In this document: piece after piece, positions 34,514 through 44,393 of the stretch
Layout of the letters: every line of letters starts with the position of its first letter
Numbering within the stretch: the first letter of the stretch is position 1
Source: Affinundibacterium baiyunense
GTDB taxonomy: Bacteria > Pseudomonadota > Gammaproteobacteria > Burkholderiales > Burkholderiaceae_D
NCBI RefSeq assembly: GCF_018139645.1
Contig: NZ_JAGSPM010000011.1
Coordinates: forward strand, 62,001 to 126,000
Direction: 5' to 3'
DNA length: 64,000 nucleotides
The notes under the pieces: model-generated
Told to the model about the DNA's origin: nothing
Database searches by the model: none
The model's input: only the letters and a program-made list of their open reading frames with translations
Program-made: the position numbers and the translations under genes

Positions 34514-36718
34514 ATGAGTAAATCGGGGTTCGATATAAAAGCAACAATGCGTGAAGCGCAGGCATTAGTTAAGGCTGGCAAACTTGCCGAGGCGATTGCT
34601 TCCGCTTCAAGAGTAATTCAACGCTTTCCCTTACATGAAGAAGCGCATTTATTGTTGGCAAAAATTTATTTTCATCTAGATCAAGATGAAAATGCGATCG
34701 AACATTTGCAGAAAGCATTTTCGATTTCGCATAAAACTGTAATTGATTCAAAAGCCTATTACACCATTCTAAATCGCTTTGTATCCCGTAAGTCGTACGC
34801 TTTACTGGAGCAAGCCAGTCGCTGGTTGGTTAACTTGCGCCCCAAGGATGGTATCGCTTGGGACTATTTATCGATCGCTTGTCTTGAGCAACAGAAGTAT
34901 GAAGATGCGCACGAGGCCGCATTGCGTGCATCCAAAATTTTACCGAACAATCCGCATGTACTGAATAATTTAGCTTGCGCATTAACTTCATTAGAGCGTT
35001 GCTCAGAATCGTTAGAAGTTTTGAAGCGCACGGTAGAACTTGCGCCGGAGATGGCGACTGCTTATAACAATTTAGGCAATGCACATCGTTTCCTGGGAAA
35101 TTATGAAGAGGCGATTGAGAGCTTTTCGAGAGCGATTCAGTTAGCACCTGAGATGGCGTATCTCTATAACAATTTAGGTTTAACTTATCGATCTCTTGAT
35201 CGCTGCCAATCAGCAATCGAGGTTTACCATCAAGCGCTACAAATTCAACCTGATTTATACCAAGTGTATCCAAATCTGATTGAGGCTTATCGCCATGGTG
35301 GTCAGATTCAGCAAGCGATTGATTGTAGCCGTAGTGCGCTACAGCTGACCGATCAAATTCCTGAAATTTGGGCAGCCTACGGTGATGCCCTAAGGGATGG
35401 TGGATACTTGGATGCAGCGATTGAGGCTTATATTCAAGCTGTCTCTTTCAGAAAAGACGATCATTCAAGTTTTAATCGAAAAGTTTACACAAATATCTTG
35501 TTCTGCTTGAATTACCATCCAGACTTGTCTGCAGAAGTAATTTTTAACGCTTATCGAGAATTTGATCAGCGATTCGCGGTGCAACTTCGGGATCGGTGGT
35601 TACCGTTTGATAATGAAAAAGTGCCTGGACGACGCTTAAGAGTAGGTTATGTATGCCAATCCTTTTATAACCAGGTTTGTAAGTACTTCTTGATTCCATT
35701 ACTAGAAAAACATGATCGGACGCAAGTCGAGATTTTTGCTTACGCACAAATCCCATTTGAAGACGAGGTGACAGAGCATTATAAGAAGATCGTCGATCAC
35801 TGGATTCCTATTCGCGGAATGACGGATGATCAGGCAGTTGCGCAAATTCGTGCCGATAAAATTGATATTTTGATCGACGTTTCTGGACATACGAATTCGA
35901 ATCGATTGATGATTTTTGCACAAAAGCCAGCACCAGTATCATTACATTGGCTTGAATATGGCTATACGACAGGTTTAAGTGCTGTGGATTATTTCATGAC
36001 AGATAGTCCAAGCGTAACAGGTGATTGTGATCATTTGTTCTCAGAGAAGATTTGGCGATTAGACGGACCAGCTTATGTTTATCGACCCGACATACGATTG
36101 GCGATATTGAACGAATCGCCAGCGAGTCAGACTGGTATCGTTACTTTTGGTAGCCTGTCACGCACCACAAGGATTAATCATCGTGTGGTAAGAATTTGGG
36201 CTGCGATCCTCGACGCGATGCCAAATTCTCGACTGGTAATTAATAGTGGTGACTTTAAAGACCCCTTAGTTCAAGAAGAGATGGCGGGGCGATTTATGCG
36301 TTACGGAATTGAACGCTCGCGCTTGGATATCGGATTTAGCTCACCATCTTGGGAAGTCTTGAAGCGTATCGATATCGGTTTGGACTGTTTTCCGCATAAC
36401 TCTGGAACAACTTTGCTAGAGACTCTGTATATGGGCATTCCTTTTGTAACATTGCAAGATAGACCGCCCGTGGGGCGCATTGGTTCTAGTGTATTAATGG
36501 GAATGGGGCGTCCGGAATGGATAGCGACAAGCGAAGAGGAATATGCGCAAAAGGCGATTATTCTTGCCCACGATATCGAGGGATTAGTGCATATGCGCAA
36601 AACGATGCGACAAGAAATGGAAGCATCGATGTTAATGAACGAAGATGCTTTTGCGAGATCCGTTGAAAAGGCATATCGTCAAATGTGGCAAATCTATTGT
36701 GAGAAGGGTTCAGCATGA
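34514..36718 (+). CDS. TPR-containing glycosyltransferase, GT41/SPINDLY-OGT type
   Basis: 734 residues. About nine TPR-like helical repeats fill ~15-330 (for example [35 protein letters not shown]). The catalytic half (~370-730) has GT41 landmarks: [76 protein letters not shown] and [20 protein letters not shown]. These enzymes O-glycosylate Ser/Thr of proteins. Its place next to fliC, and the CDP-sugar genes that follow with overlapping ends, make flagellin the likely substrate. Cytoplasmic; no membrane segment. Confidence 0.88.
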   Translation: MSKSGFDIKATMREAQALVKAGKLAEAIASASRVIQRFPLHEEAHLLLAKIYFHLDQDENAIEHLQKAFSISHKTVIDSKAYYTILNRFVSRKSYALLEQASRWLVNLRPKDGIAWDYLSIACLEQQKYEDAHEAALRASKILPNNPHVLNNLACALTSLERCSESLEVLKRTVELAPEMATAYNNLGNAHRFLGNYEEAIESFSRAIQLAPEMAYLYNNLGLTYRSLDRCQSAIEVYHQALQIQPDLYQVYPNLIEAYRHGGQIQQAIDCSRSALQLTDQIPEIWAAYGDALRDGGYLDAAIEAYIQAVSFRKDDHSSFNRKVYTNILFCLNYHPDLSAEVIFNAYREFDQRFAVQLRDRWLPFDNEKVPGRRLRVGYVCQSFYNQVCKYFLIPLLEKHDRTQVEIFAYAQIPFEDEVTEHYKKIVDHWIPIRGMTDDQAVAQIRADKIDILIDVSGHTNSNRLMIFAQKPAPVSLHWLEYGYTTGLSAVDYFMTDSPSVTGDCDHLFSEKIWRLDGPAYVYRPDIRLAILNESPASQTGIVTFGSLSRTTRINHRVVRIWAAILDAMPNSRLVINSGDFKDPLVQEEMAGRFMRYGIERSRLDIGFSSPSWEVLKRIDIGLDCFPHNSGTTLLETLYMGIPFVTLQDRPPVGRIGSSVLMGMGRPEWIATSEEEYAQKAIILAHDIEGLVHMRKTMRQEMEASMLMNEDAFARSVEKAYRQMWQIYCEKGSA

Positions 36719-37485
36719 AAGCAGTGATCTTGGCAGGTGGATTAGGCACGCGGATTTCTGAAGAGACGCATCTAAAGCCAAAACCAATGATTGATATTGG
36801 TGGCCACCCTATCCTTTGGCACATTATGAAAACCTACTCCGCGCATGGGGTCAACGATTTTGTGATTTGTTGTGGTTACAAGGGCTATCTAATTAAAGAG
36901 TATTTTGCGAATTATTTTTTGCATATGTCGGACGTTACTTTTGACATGAAAACCAATCAAGTTGAAGTACATGAGCATCATGCAGAGCCTTGGCGCGTGA
37001 CGTTGGTTGATACGGGCGAAGACACGATGACGGGCGGTCGATTAAAACGTGTTGCACAGTATCTAAAAGACGAAGAGGCATTTTGTTTCACATATGGCGA
37101 TGGTTTGTCTGACGTTAACATTACAGAACAATTGGCATTTCATCGGCAACATGGAAAATTGGCGACAGTGACTGCAGTCTTGCCCCCTGGTCGTTTTGGT
37201 GCGCTTGAGCGTGATGGCGATTTTGTTAAAGGCTTTGTCGAAAAGCCGCGCGGCGATGGTGGTTGGATTAATGGTGGTTTTTTCGTGTTATCGCCGAAGG
37301 TAATCGATTTGATTGCAGCAGATTCGACAAGTTGGGAATCCGAACCATTGGCCAGTTTGGCGCAAAGTCAGGAATTAATGGCATTTGAACACTCAGGTTT
37401 TTGGCAGCCGATGGATACCTTGCGCGAAAAAAATATGTTGGAAGATTTATGGCAAAGCGGGAGAGCACCGTGGAAATGTTGGTGA
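36715..37485 (+). CDS. rfbF: Glucose-1-phosphate cytidylyltransferase
   Basis: 256 residues, family length. It makes CDP-glucose from CTP and glucose-1-phosphate. The nucleotide-binding start [38 protein letters not shown] is diagnostic, with [18 protein letters not shown] and [21 protein letters not shown] further on. The ATG overlaps the glycosyltransferase stop by 4 bp (ATGA). Confidence 0.96.
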   Translation: MKAVILAGGLGTRISEETHLKPKPMIDIGGHPILWHIMKTYSAHGVNDFVICCGYKGYLIKEYFANYFLHMSDVTFDMKTNQVEVHEHHAEPWRVTLVDTGEDTMTGGRLKRVAQYLKDEEAFCFTYGDGLSDVNITEQLAFHRQHGKLATVTAVLPPGRFGALERDGDFVKGFVEKPRGDGGWINGGFFVLSPKVIDLIAADSTSWESEPLASLAQSQELMAFEHSGFWQPMDTLREKNMLEDLWQSGRAPWKCW

Positions 37486-37496
37486 ACTCTATTGGT

Positions 37497-38564
37497 ATGA
37501 ATCCCGATCCAGATTTCTGGCGCGGACGACGTGTGGCATTAACTGGGCATACCGGCTTTAAAGGAAGCTGGATGGCTTTATTGCTCACGCGATTAGGTGC
37601 TCAGGTTTATGGTTATGCATTGGCTCCTAGCACGCAGCCAAATTTGTATACAACTGCGCAAGTTGAAACGCATATCGATAGTCAAATAGGTGATATTCGC
37701 GATGCGCACACTTTAAGTGCGTGGTTGGCAAGAGCAAATCCAGAGATTGTTTTTCACTTTGCAGCACAAGCTTTAGTTAAGCAGAGTTATCTCGATCCTG
37801 TAGCCACCACGACCAGCAATTTTGTCGGCACTTTGAATTTGCTAGAGGCCGCTCGAACACAAGCCTCAATTCGCGCTATGGTGATCGTGACCACGGATAA
37901 AGTGTATAAAAATAATGAGAGTGGACAGGCATACCAAGAGCATGATGCTTTAGGTGGTCATGATCCATACAGCGCCAGTAAAGCAGCTTGTGAAATTTTA
38001 GTAAGTAGTTATAAACAATGTTTTCTGCAGCATATCGATGTTGCGACAGCAAGAGCCGGCAATGTTATTGGTGGTGGCGACTGGGCTGCTGATCGACTAA
38101 TACCCGATGCGGTACGCGCTTGGTCGCAGCATCAGGAATTGGATATCCGCCGTCCCGATGCGATTCGACCGTGGCAACATGTGTTAGAACCACTAGGTGC
38201 GTATTTGATATTGGCACAAAAATTGGTACAAAACTGTAACGCTGGAACTGAATTGAGTAATGCCTACAACTTTGGTCCAGACATTATTGATGCGGTAACT
38301 GTGCGTGAGGTTATAGAACAAGCGCAGCGAAGCTTTGGTTCAGGGACGGTCAAATTTGCAGAACATATCGCAGGCCCGCATGAGGCTGGGTTATTACACT
38401 TAGATAATGGCTTAGCGAAAAAGCAGTTAGGGGTTTATCCACGTTGGCATTTGAAAGAAGCTGTTCAACGTAGCATGGATTGGTACAAATCCTATTTGCA
38501 CGGAGCTAGTGCAGCTACACTATGTGCAGCTGATATGGATGCCTATTTGTTTGGTGAAAGTTGA
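37497..38564 (+). CDS. rfbG: CDP-glucose 4,6-dehydratase
   Basis: 355 residues. It converts CDP-glucose to CDP-4-keto-6-deoxyglucose. SDR features: the NAD loop TGHTGFKGSW (~17-26), FHFAAQALVKQSY, TTDKVYKN, active-site YSASKAA and RAGNVIGGGDWAADRLIPD, all typical of RfbG. The frame opens upstream inside rfbF, but MNPDPDFWRGRRVALTGH aligns with known starts, so I use ATG 37497, 11 bp after rfbF. Confidence 0.95.
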   Translation: MNPDPDFWRGRRVALTGHTGFKGSWMALLLTRLGAQVYGYALAPSTQPNLYTTAQVETHIDSQIGDIRDAHTLSAWLARANPEIVFHFAAQALVKQSYLDPVATTTSNFVGTLNLLEAARTQASIRAMVIVTTDKVYKNNESGQAYQEHDALGGHDPYSASKAACEILVSSYKQCFLQHIDVATARAGNVIGGGDWAADRLIPDAVRAWSQHQELDIRRPDAIRPWQHVLEPLGAYLILAQKLVQNCNAGTELSNAYNFGPDIIDAVTVREVIEQAQRSFGSGTVKFAEHIAGPHEAGLLHLDNGLAKKQLGVYPRWHLKEAVQRSMDWYKSYLHGASAATLCAADMDAYLFGES

Positions 38565-38612
38565 GAAGAAACGCGCTGCAAGTTAAAGTGAACATGGATT
38601 TAGGGGCCTAAT

Positions 38613-39182
38613 GTGAGCGGACAAAATGGGTTAGTTGCTAAGCCGACTGCGATTTCTGGGCTCTATGTGGTAGAGCGCATCAAACGTGGGGATCAGCGTG
38701 GTTTTTTTGAGCGGATTTTCTGTGCAGATACGATGCAAACACTTGGATGGGAGGGGCCAATTGCTCAGATCAACCATAGCTTTACAGCGCAGCAAGGAAC
38801 AGTGCGAGGTTTGCATTATCAGTTGACACCTTATGCGGAGAGCAAACTTGTGTCATGTTTCGCAGGTGCAGTTTGGGATGTGGTGGTTGATGTCCGACAT
38901 GGTTCGTCCAGCTTTCTTCAGCATGTCGCGATAGAGCTTTCTGCCCAAAATCAAACAAGCTTGTTAATTCCACCAGGCTGTGCACATGGTTTTCAAACTT
39001 TAACTGACAAGGTCGATATGTTTTACTGCCATAGTGCGAAATATGCCCCGGATTATGAAGCCGGATTGAACGCCTTTGATACTCGACTCGGCTTGACCTG
39101 GCCTTTGTCCGTGACGCAAAGGTCGGAGCGCGACAATGGGTTCGCTTTTATGACAGAGAATTTTGAAGGAGTCAAACTGTGA
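38613..39182 (+). CDS. RmlC-like keto-sugar 3,5-epimerase
   Basis: 189 residues. A cupin with the RmlC signature: GFFERIF, INHSFTAQQGTVRGLHYQLTPYAESKLVSCFAGAVWDVVVDVR and IPPGCAHGFQTLTD, including the His-Asp catalytic pair. RmlC acts on dTDP-4-keto-6-deoxyglucose; the context (rfbF, rfbG) suggests a CDP-linked 4-keto-6-deoxy substrate here. GTG start with AGGGG upstream; an ATG two bases earlier is out of frame and stops at once. Confidence 0.88.
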   Translation: MSGQNGLVAKPTAISGLYVVERIKRGDQRGFFERIFCADTMQTLGWEGPIAQINHSFTAQQGTVRGLHYQLTPYAESKLVSCFAGAVWDVVVDVRHGSSSFLQHVAIELSAQNQTSLLIPPGCAHGFQTLTDKVDMFYCHSAKYAPDYEAGLNAFDTRLGLTWPLSVTQRSERDNGFAFMTENFEGVKL

Positions 39183-40399
39183 AATGCCGTCATTGCTCGA
39201 GCCAGCTTGATTTCGTTTGTCTTGATCTAGCTACTGCGCCGCCATCAAATTCGTATTTAAGCAAAGCGCAGTTGTCGCTGCCTGAATCTTATTTTCCATT
39301 GAAATTGCTGTTGTGCCGATCCTGTTATTTGGTACAAACCGAGGATTTTTCTCAGCGTGAGTCTTTGTTCACCGAAGACTATGCTTATTTCAGTTCTTAT
39401 TCGAGCTCTTGGTTAGCCCATGCAAAGCATTATGTGCAAACGATGCAGCAACGCTTTAGTTTGAATTCGAAAAGCTTGGTGGTGGAAGTAGCTGCTAATG
39501 ATGGTTACCTTCTGCAGTATGTACAAGCCGTCGGTATTCCTTGCTACGGTATTGAGCCTACTCGCAGCACTGCTGCGGCGGCTAAACAACGTGGAATAGA
39601 TATCATTGAAGAATTTTTTGGAGAGTCGCTTGCTGCTCAATTAAGTTTAGAGGGCAGACAGGCAGATTTGATTGCTGCAAATAATGTGCTGGCGCATGTG
39701 CCTGATATCAATGACTTTGTTCGTGGGTTTGCGAAATTGTTGAAGCCAACTGGTGTAGCGACCTTTGAGTTTCCTCATCTGTTGAATATGGTCAATCTCA
39801 ATCAATTTGATACGGCATACCATGAGCATTATTCATATTTATCTTTAACAGCGGTTAAAAAAATATTTGAAGCAAATGGTTTGTATATATTTGATGTCGA
39901 ATTCTTGCCTACTCACGGCGGTAGTCTACGTGTTTTTGCTCAAGCAGGCTCAGATCATCTAGTCTCAGATCGTGTTAAGGAATGTCTTCAGCAAGAAGAA
40001 GCTGCTGGAATGTTAGGTGATGCATTTTATTTACGATTGCAGAATAATGCCGATCGCGCTAAATATGCTTTGCTGGAGCAGTTAATTCAATTTAAGCGTG
40101 AGGGATTACTGGTTGCTGCCTATGGGGCTGCCGCAAAGGGCAACACCTTGTTAAATTTTGCGGGAATACGTAGTGATTTAATTGAATACGTAGTTGATAA
40201 AAATCCGCAAAAACAAGGGAAGTATTTGCCAGGCAGTCGTATACCGATTGTTGATATCGATTATTTACGGCAGCATCGTCCCGATCGAGTCATTATTTTT
40301 CCGTGGAATTTAGAACAAGAAATCACGCAAGAATTATCATTTGTAAGAGAGTGGGGCGCACAATTTGTTATCGCGATTCCACAACTGCGAATTTTTTGA
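39179..40399 (+). CDS. Sugar C-methyltransferase (TylC3/NovU type)
   Basis: 406 residues. N-terminal zinc-binding region with CRHC and CRSCYLVQ (~3-60), SAM-dependent methyltransferase core (VVEVAANDGYLLQYV, IEPTRSTAAAAKQRGIDIIEEFF, LIAANNVLAHVPDINDFVRG, ~95-200) with EYHEHYSY-type active residues (AYHEHYSYLS), and a C-terminal Rossmann-like domain (AAYGAAAKGNTLLNFAGI). This three-part layout is that of enzymes that methylate carbon 3 of NDP-4-keto-6-deoxy sugars. GTG start overlapping the preceding stop by 4 bp. Confidence 0.85.
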   Translation: MKCRHCSSQLDFVCLDLATAPPSNSYLSKAQLSLPESYFPLKLLLCRSCYLVQTEDFSQRESLFTEDYAYFSSYSSSWLAHAKHYVQTMQQRFSLNSKSLVVEVAANDGYLLQYVQAVGIPCYGIEPTRSTAAAAKQRGIDIIEEFFGESLAAQLSLEGRQADLIAANNVLAHVPDINDFVRGFAKLLKPTGVATFEFPHLLNMVNLNQFDTAYHEHYSYLSLTAVKKIFEANGLYIFDVEFLPTHGGSLRVFAQAGSDHLVSDRVKECLQQEEAAGMLGDAFYLRLQNNADRAKYALLEQLIQFKREGLLVAAYGAAAKGNTLLNFAGIRSDLIEYVVDKNPQKQGKYLPGSRIPIVDIDYLRQHRPDRVIIFPWNLEQEITQELSFVREWGAQFVIAIPQLRIF

Positions 40400-40420
40400 T
40401 TGAGATTAAGGGGCATCACT

Positions 40421-40909
40421 TTGATTGAGATTCATCCGCAAGCGAAAATTTCAAAATTCGCCGATATCGAAGATTCCACCCGCGGTACGCGCATTGTGAT
40501 TGGAGCGTATTCGAGTATCGACAGCTTTGTCAAAGTGAAACCCGCTGGTGGTACAGGCGATGTAGTCATCGGTGAAAGAACGGTGATTAACTCGGGTTGT
40601 GTTCTCTACACCGGAAATGGAATAAGTATTGGCAACGACGTTGCTATCGCAGCAAACTGTACCTTTGCGCCAGTCAATCATGCGTATAAAGATAAATCTC
40701 GCAAAATCAACCAGCAAGGATTTTTACCTAGTCGCGGTGGCATCGTGATTGAGGATGATGTGTGGATAGGCGCAAACGTCATCATTTTGGATGGTGCAAT
40801 TTTGCGTACTGGCTGCGTGATTGGCGCTGGCTCGTTAGTGAGAGGAGAAATCCCTGCTTATTCGATACAAGCAGGGAATCCTCTGCGACACTTAGGATGG
40901 CGTGAATGA
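40421..40909 (+). CDS. Hexapeptide-repeat acyltransferase
   Basis: 162 residues. A left-handed beta-helix with imperfect hexapeptides (IGAYSSIDSFVKV, VIGERTVINSGCVLYTGNGISIGNDVAIAANC, IVIEDDVWIGANVIILDGAILRTGCVIGAGSLV) and the catalytic-type His in VNHAYKD. It probably acetylates the sugar or a precursor. The start is taken as TTG 40421, with AAGGGG 7 nt upstream; an upstream in-frame TTG (40400) has no such site. Confidence 0.85.
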   Translation: MIEIHPQAKISKFADIEDSTRGTRIVIGAYSSIDSFVKVKPAGGTGDVVIGERTVINSGCVLYTGNGISIGNDVAIAANCTFAPVNHAYKDKSRKINQQGFLPSRGGIVIEDDVWIGANVIILDGAILRTGCVIGAGSLVRGEIPAYSIQAGNPLRHLGWRE

Positions 40910-41721
40910 CGAAGGATTTGCATGCAACGCTGATTGGTGCGCGTGGATTTGTTGGTAGCCACTTGCTTGCGCATCTGCGTAGTATTGGCTGGACTTGTGA
41001 AGTAATTGCGCGAGATGCACAACCGCAGGCTAATCGTGCTTACGGACATCTATTTTATTGCGCAGGATTAACTGCAGATTTTCGACAACGACCATTCGAT
41101 ACGGTTGAAGCGCACGTCAGTTATTTGTCGAGGTGGTTGCAAATTGCGCAGTTTGATTCACTGACTTATTTGTCGAGCACACGTGTCTATGCGAATGCGT
41201 CTTCAACCGCTGAGACTGGGGCGCTTATAGTCAATCCTGAAATTGCGGGTGATCTGTATAACTTATCCAAATTGATGGGTGAAAGCTTGTGTTTGCAAAG
41301 TGGTCGCTCAGTGAAGGTTGTGCGGCTTTCGAATGTCTATGGGGAGCAAATGCCGCCGCAGAATTTTTTGGCAGAGATTTTGAGCGCAGCGGCGCGTTTT
41401 AAATCTGTGCAGTTTGTTAGCGCGCCAGAATCGGAGAAAGATTTTGTCTCAGTGAGGGACGTCGTGTTGGCACTACCACAGATTGCATTGCACGATGCGA
41501 CGGGTATTTTTAATTTAGCTTCCGGGCGAAATGTTTCGAATCGAATGATTGCCGATTTTTTGACAAGTGCTGGCGTAATTTGCGAGTTTCAAGCGAATGC
41601 GCCTGCAATAAAATTTCCGCGTATAGAGACAAAAAAAGTAGAATCCATAGTTGGTTTTAGAACGCATGATTTGGTGCAGGATTTGCCAAGTCTTCTTCAA
41701 TATTACGGCGAGGCGATATGA
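40906..41721 (+). CDS. NAD-dependent epimerase/dehydratase family protein (keto-sugar reductase?)
   Basis: 271 residues. An extended SDR with the NAD(P) motif GARGFVGSH (~11-19), the Ser in TYLSSTRVYAN, the catalytic YNLSK and VVRLSNVYGEQM. In this operon it most plausibly reduces the 4-keto group of the modified CDP-sugar; it could instead be an epimerase. It overlaps the acyltransferase gene by 4 bp. Confidence 0.82.
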   Translation: MTKDLHATLIGARGFVGSHLLAHLRSIGWTCEVIARDAQPQANRAYGHLFYCAGLTADFRQRPFDTVEAHVSYLSRWLQIAQFDSLTYLSSTRVYANASSTAETGALIVNPEIAGDLYNLSKLMGESLCLQSGRSVKVVRLSNVYGEQMPPQNFLAEILSAAARFKSVQFVSAPESEKDFVSVRDVVLALPQIALHDATGIFNLASGRNVSNRMIADFLTSAGVICEFQANAPAIKFPRIETKKVESIVGFRTHDLVQDLPSLLQYYGEAI

Positions 41722-42467
41722 ATCCGATACAGCAGTTTGAGAAAGAGCGAGAAGCACGCATTGAAGCACTAGCAAGTGATGTTGAGTTTCAAAAACAATC
41801 GAGAGATTGGCTAGAACAAAGCATGCGTCGCCAGTATGTCTATAATTTTTCTTGGTTAGGCCGTCCTATTATTCAAAATCCCATTGATATGGTTGCGATG
41901 CAAGAATTGATTTGGACAGTGCAACCTGATGTGATTATCGAGACTGGTATCGCGCACGGCGGCTCAATTATTTACTCAGCTTCGTTATTAGAATTAAATG
42001 CTACTTGCGGTGGTAACCCGAATGCTTTTGTCATTGGCGTTGATATTGATATTCGAGAACATAATCGTGAAGCGATCTTGCAGCATCCGATGTCCAAGCG
42101 GATCAAAATGCTACAAGGTTCAAGCGTAGCACCCGAGATTGTTCGTCAAGTTGAAGAACTGGTCGCAGATAAAAAGAAAGTATTGGTATTCTTGGATTCG
42201 AATCACACGCATGAGCATGTGTTGGCTGAGCTAAACGCTTATGCTAGATTGGTTAGCAAGGATAGCTATTGCGTGGTATTTGATACATTTGTGGAAGATG
42301 TTCCTGCAGATGTTTTTGATAATCGTCCTTGGAGTCCTGGCAATAGCCCTAAGACAGCAGTACATACTTATCTTGAATCGCATAATGAATTTGTGATTGA
42401 TAAAAGTATGCATCACAAGTTGCAGATCACTGTCGCACCGGATGGTTTTTTGAAGCGCATTGCTTAA
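41718..42467 (+). CDS. CmcI/rhamnosyl O-methyltransferase-family protein
   Basis: 249 residues. The sequence fits the 'cephalosporin hydroxylase' (CmcI) family of SAM-dependent enzymes: RRQYVYNFSWLGRPIIQNPIDMVAMQELIWTVQPDVIIETGIAHGGSI, IGVDIDIREHN, VFLDSNHTHEHVLAELNAYARLV and VFDTFVEDVP. Despite the family name, members act as sugar O-methyltransferases. It would modify the same sugar or glycan. It overlaps the SDR gene by 4 bp and is followed by a strong terminator. Confidence 0.87.
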   Translation: MNPIQQFEKEREARIEALASDVEFQKQSRDWLEQSMRRQYVYNFSWLGRPIIQNPIDMVAMQELIWTVQPDVIIETGIAHGGSIIYSASLLELNATCGGNPNAFVIGVDIDIREHNREAILQHPMSKRIKMLQGSSVAPEIVRQVEELVADKKKVLVFLDSNHTHEHVLAELNAYARLVSKDSYCVVFDTFVEDVPADVFDNRPWSPGNSPKTAVHTYLESHNEFVIDKSMHHKLQITVAPDGFLKRIA

Positions 42468-42543
42468 GCCGAGTAGAGCTGGCGTTACTTAACAACGTGT
42501 AAAAATGTCGTGATACTGACTACTGATTAGTGAGATTTTTCTG

Positions 42544-42580
42544 ATGCTAGATTTCCATGAACTTGGGAATCTAGCATTTT
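42544..42580 (+). terminator. Terminator of the glycosylation operon
   Basis: ATGCTAGATT (42544-42553) pairs with AATCTAGCAT (42568-42577), extended by CC/GG, with an 8-nt loop and TTTT. It lies ~77 bp past the last gene and just before the end of the convergent GGDEF gene. Confidence 0.88.
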
Positions 42581-42653
42581 GACTTTATCAGGTATAGAAA
42601 AAATCTTGGTAAATGGAAGGACTGCATGGCATTTGGCATCATTGTTTAGTGCC

Positions 42654-44318
42654 TTACTGTGCAACAATAACCCGATTCTTGCCGGTTTTTTTTGCTTCAT
42701 ACATCGCCTTGTCTGCGCGTTTCACCACAGAATCTTGTGCCTCGTGCGGTACTCGTAGAGCGACACCAGCGCTAAATGTAATAAATAGGCGTTGGTCGTT
42801 TGCGGTAAAGAAGTGTGTTGTGAGTTCTCTTTGCACTCTGGTCATGGCCTTTGCAGCTTCATCCAAGCTGGTTTCTGGCATGACGATGAGAAATTCTTCG
42901 CCACCATAGCGTGCGATGACATCGATGGATCGCAGTGTTTGTTTGACGATTCTCACGACATGAATCAAGGCTTCATCACCTGCAGCGTGACCATGCGTAT
43001 CATTCAGTTTTTTGAAGTTATCCAAATCAAGCATGGCGATGCATAAACTCGTACCACGGCGGTCTGCGCGGTCTGCTTCACGTTCAAATATGTCATCCAT
43101 GCCACGACGATTTAAACTGCCAGTTAATTGATCTTCTCTGACGAGTTCGCTCATTTGGCTTAGTTTATCTTCTAATTCTTTGATACGAATTTCTGCTTCT
43201 TTGACCTCTTTTTGTGCAGCAAGCATAATTTGCTGTGAACGGCTCGCTTCAGATTGAATCGTTTCTGTTTCATTCAAGATTTCACGAATGATATGTTCTA
43301 CTTCTGCAGTATTACGTGTATTACTAATTTCTTTTGAGAAGCCACTAATTTTTTGTTGGTAATTGGTGGTGGTGCTCGTCATCACGTCAAGTCGATCGAT
43401 AAATGTCGCCATCATATTTTTGACCGAGGTTTTTGACTCTGCCAAGCTATGCTTTAACGCACCTTGTTTGTAGATGACATCTTTTAGGCTGCGAGTCGCT
43501 TCTTGTAGCGCCCGATGATCAATCGGGCCTGCAATCAGGTTTTGTACGACTTCGATCTGTCCGCGTAACCAGTTGTCATCATCGAGAAGTTCTCTGACAT
43601 TTTCTAATAGGAGTGAAAACAAGCGCAGTAAGAGTTCTTGCTGTTCTGCGGTATCGCCACTTTTTAGTTCAATTTGAAAACACAGTTGTTTTAGTCGTGA
43701 ATTGATACTATTGAATTCTGCTTCACTTGAGGCAGTTTTTACTGCATTGGCGAGTGATTCGGATTCTGCAGCGAGTGCAGGGTTGGGCTTGAGTAGAGAG
43801 CTCAGCGCCATTCCAAGGGTCCGGAATAACAAATCTTTGAGTAAGCTCTCTGTTTGATTTTCTTCTGACTCGTCATCGACTAGTGAAATTCGTTTAGGTA
43901 ATGCATTTACCGTCGCTGGTGTGGGAGGGACAGGATCAACTAAACTGATCGAAGGTTTGTTTCCGACTTTGCTCGCTAGTTCGTTTAAGCCCTTGCTAAA
44001 GTCATCCCAGTCTTTAGCTTTTAATGCGCGACTAAATCGATGACCAAAATTGGCGAGTTCCCCACTAGATTTTTGTAAGCTGTTTGCAAACTTGGAGAGC
44101 AGATTTTCTGCTTCGTTAGGATCCAGCGTGTTGATCGAATTGATCTTGGGAACTTCAACTTTCACAGGCTCGTCATCGTCGACACCAGATATTTCCACGT
44201 ACAGCTTTTTGTATGCCGCTGGTGTAGGGGCAATACGCTCGATTGCCAGGCGTTTAAATGTCTCGCGTGCGATATCGGTCGGCGTTTTTGGCACTGAATT
44301 ATTGGGCTTGTCTGACAT
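42654..44318 (-). CDS. Diguanylate cyclase (GGDEF domain)
   Basis: 554 residues. A long helical N-terminal region (~1-380) with a coiled-coil end (KEVKEAEIRIKELEDKLSQMSELVRED) precedes a GGDEF domain (~395-550). The active site reads GGEEF and the product-inhibition site RxxD (RSID) is five residues before it, so it should make c-di-GMP and be feedback-inhibited. No membrane helix or recognised sensor was found. It is convergent with the glycosylation operon. Confidence 0.92.
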   Translation of the reverse strand: MSDKPNNSVPKTPTDIARETFKRLAIERIAPTPAAYKKLYVEISGVDDDEPVKVEVPKINSINTLDPNEAENLLSKFANSLQKSSGELANFGHRFSRALKAKDWDDFSKGLNELASKVGNKPSISLVDPVPPTPATVNALPKRISLVDDESEENQTESLLKDLLFRTLGMALSSLLKPNPALAAESESLANAVKTASSEAEFNSINSRLKQLCFQIELKSGDTAEQQELLLRLFSLLLENVRELLDDDNWLRGQIEVVQNLIAGPIDHRALQEATRSLKDVIYKQGALKHSLAESKTSVKNMMATFIDRLDVMTSTTTNYQQKISGFSKEISNTRNTAEVEHIIREILNETETIQSEASRSQQIMLAAQKEVKEAEIRIKELEDKLSQMSELVREDQLTGSLNRRGMDDIFEREADRADRRGTSLCIAMLDLDNFKKLNDTHGHAAGDEALIHVVRIVKQTLRSIDVIARYGGEEFLIVMPETSLDEAAKAMTRVQRELTTHFFTANDQRLFITFSAGVALRVPHEAQDSVVKRADKAMYEAKKTGKNRVIVAQ

Positions 44319-44393
44319 GACGTTCTTTCAGCAAAGTGCAGCCAAGCTCGCAGCTGAAAATAGCTAGATCGAGGCTCAGTGCAAACGAAGGTT

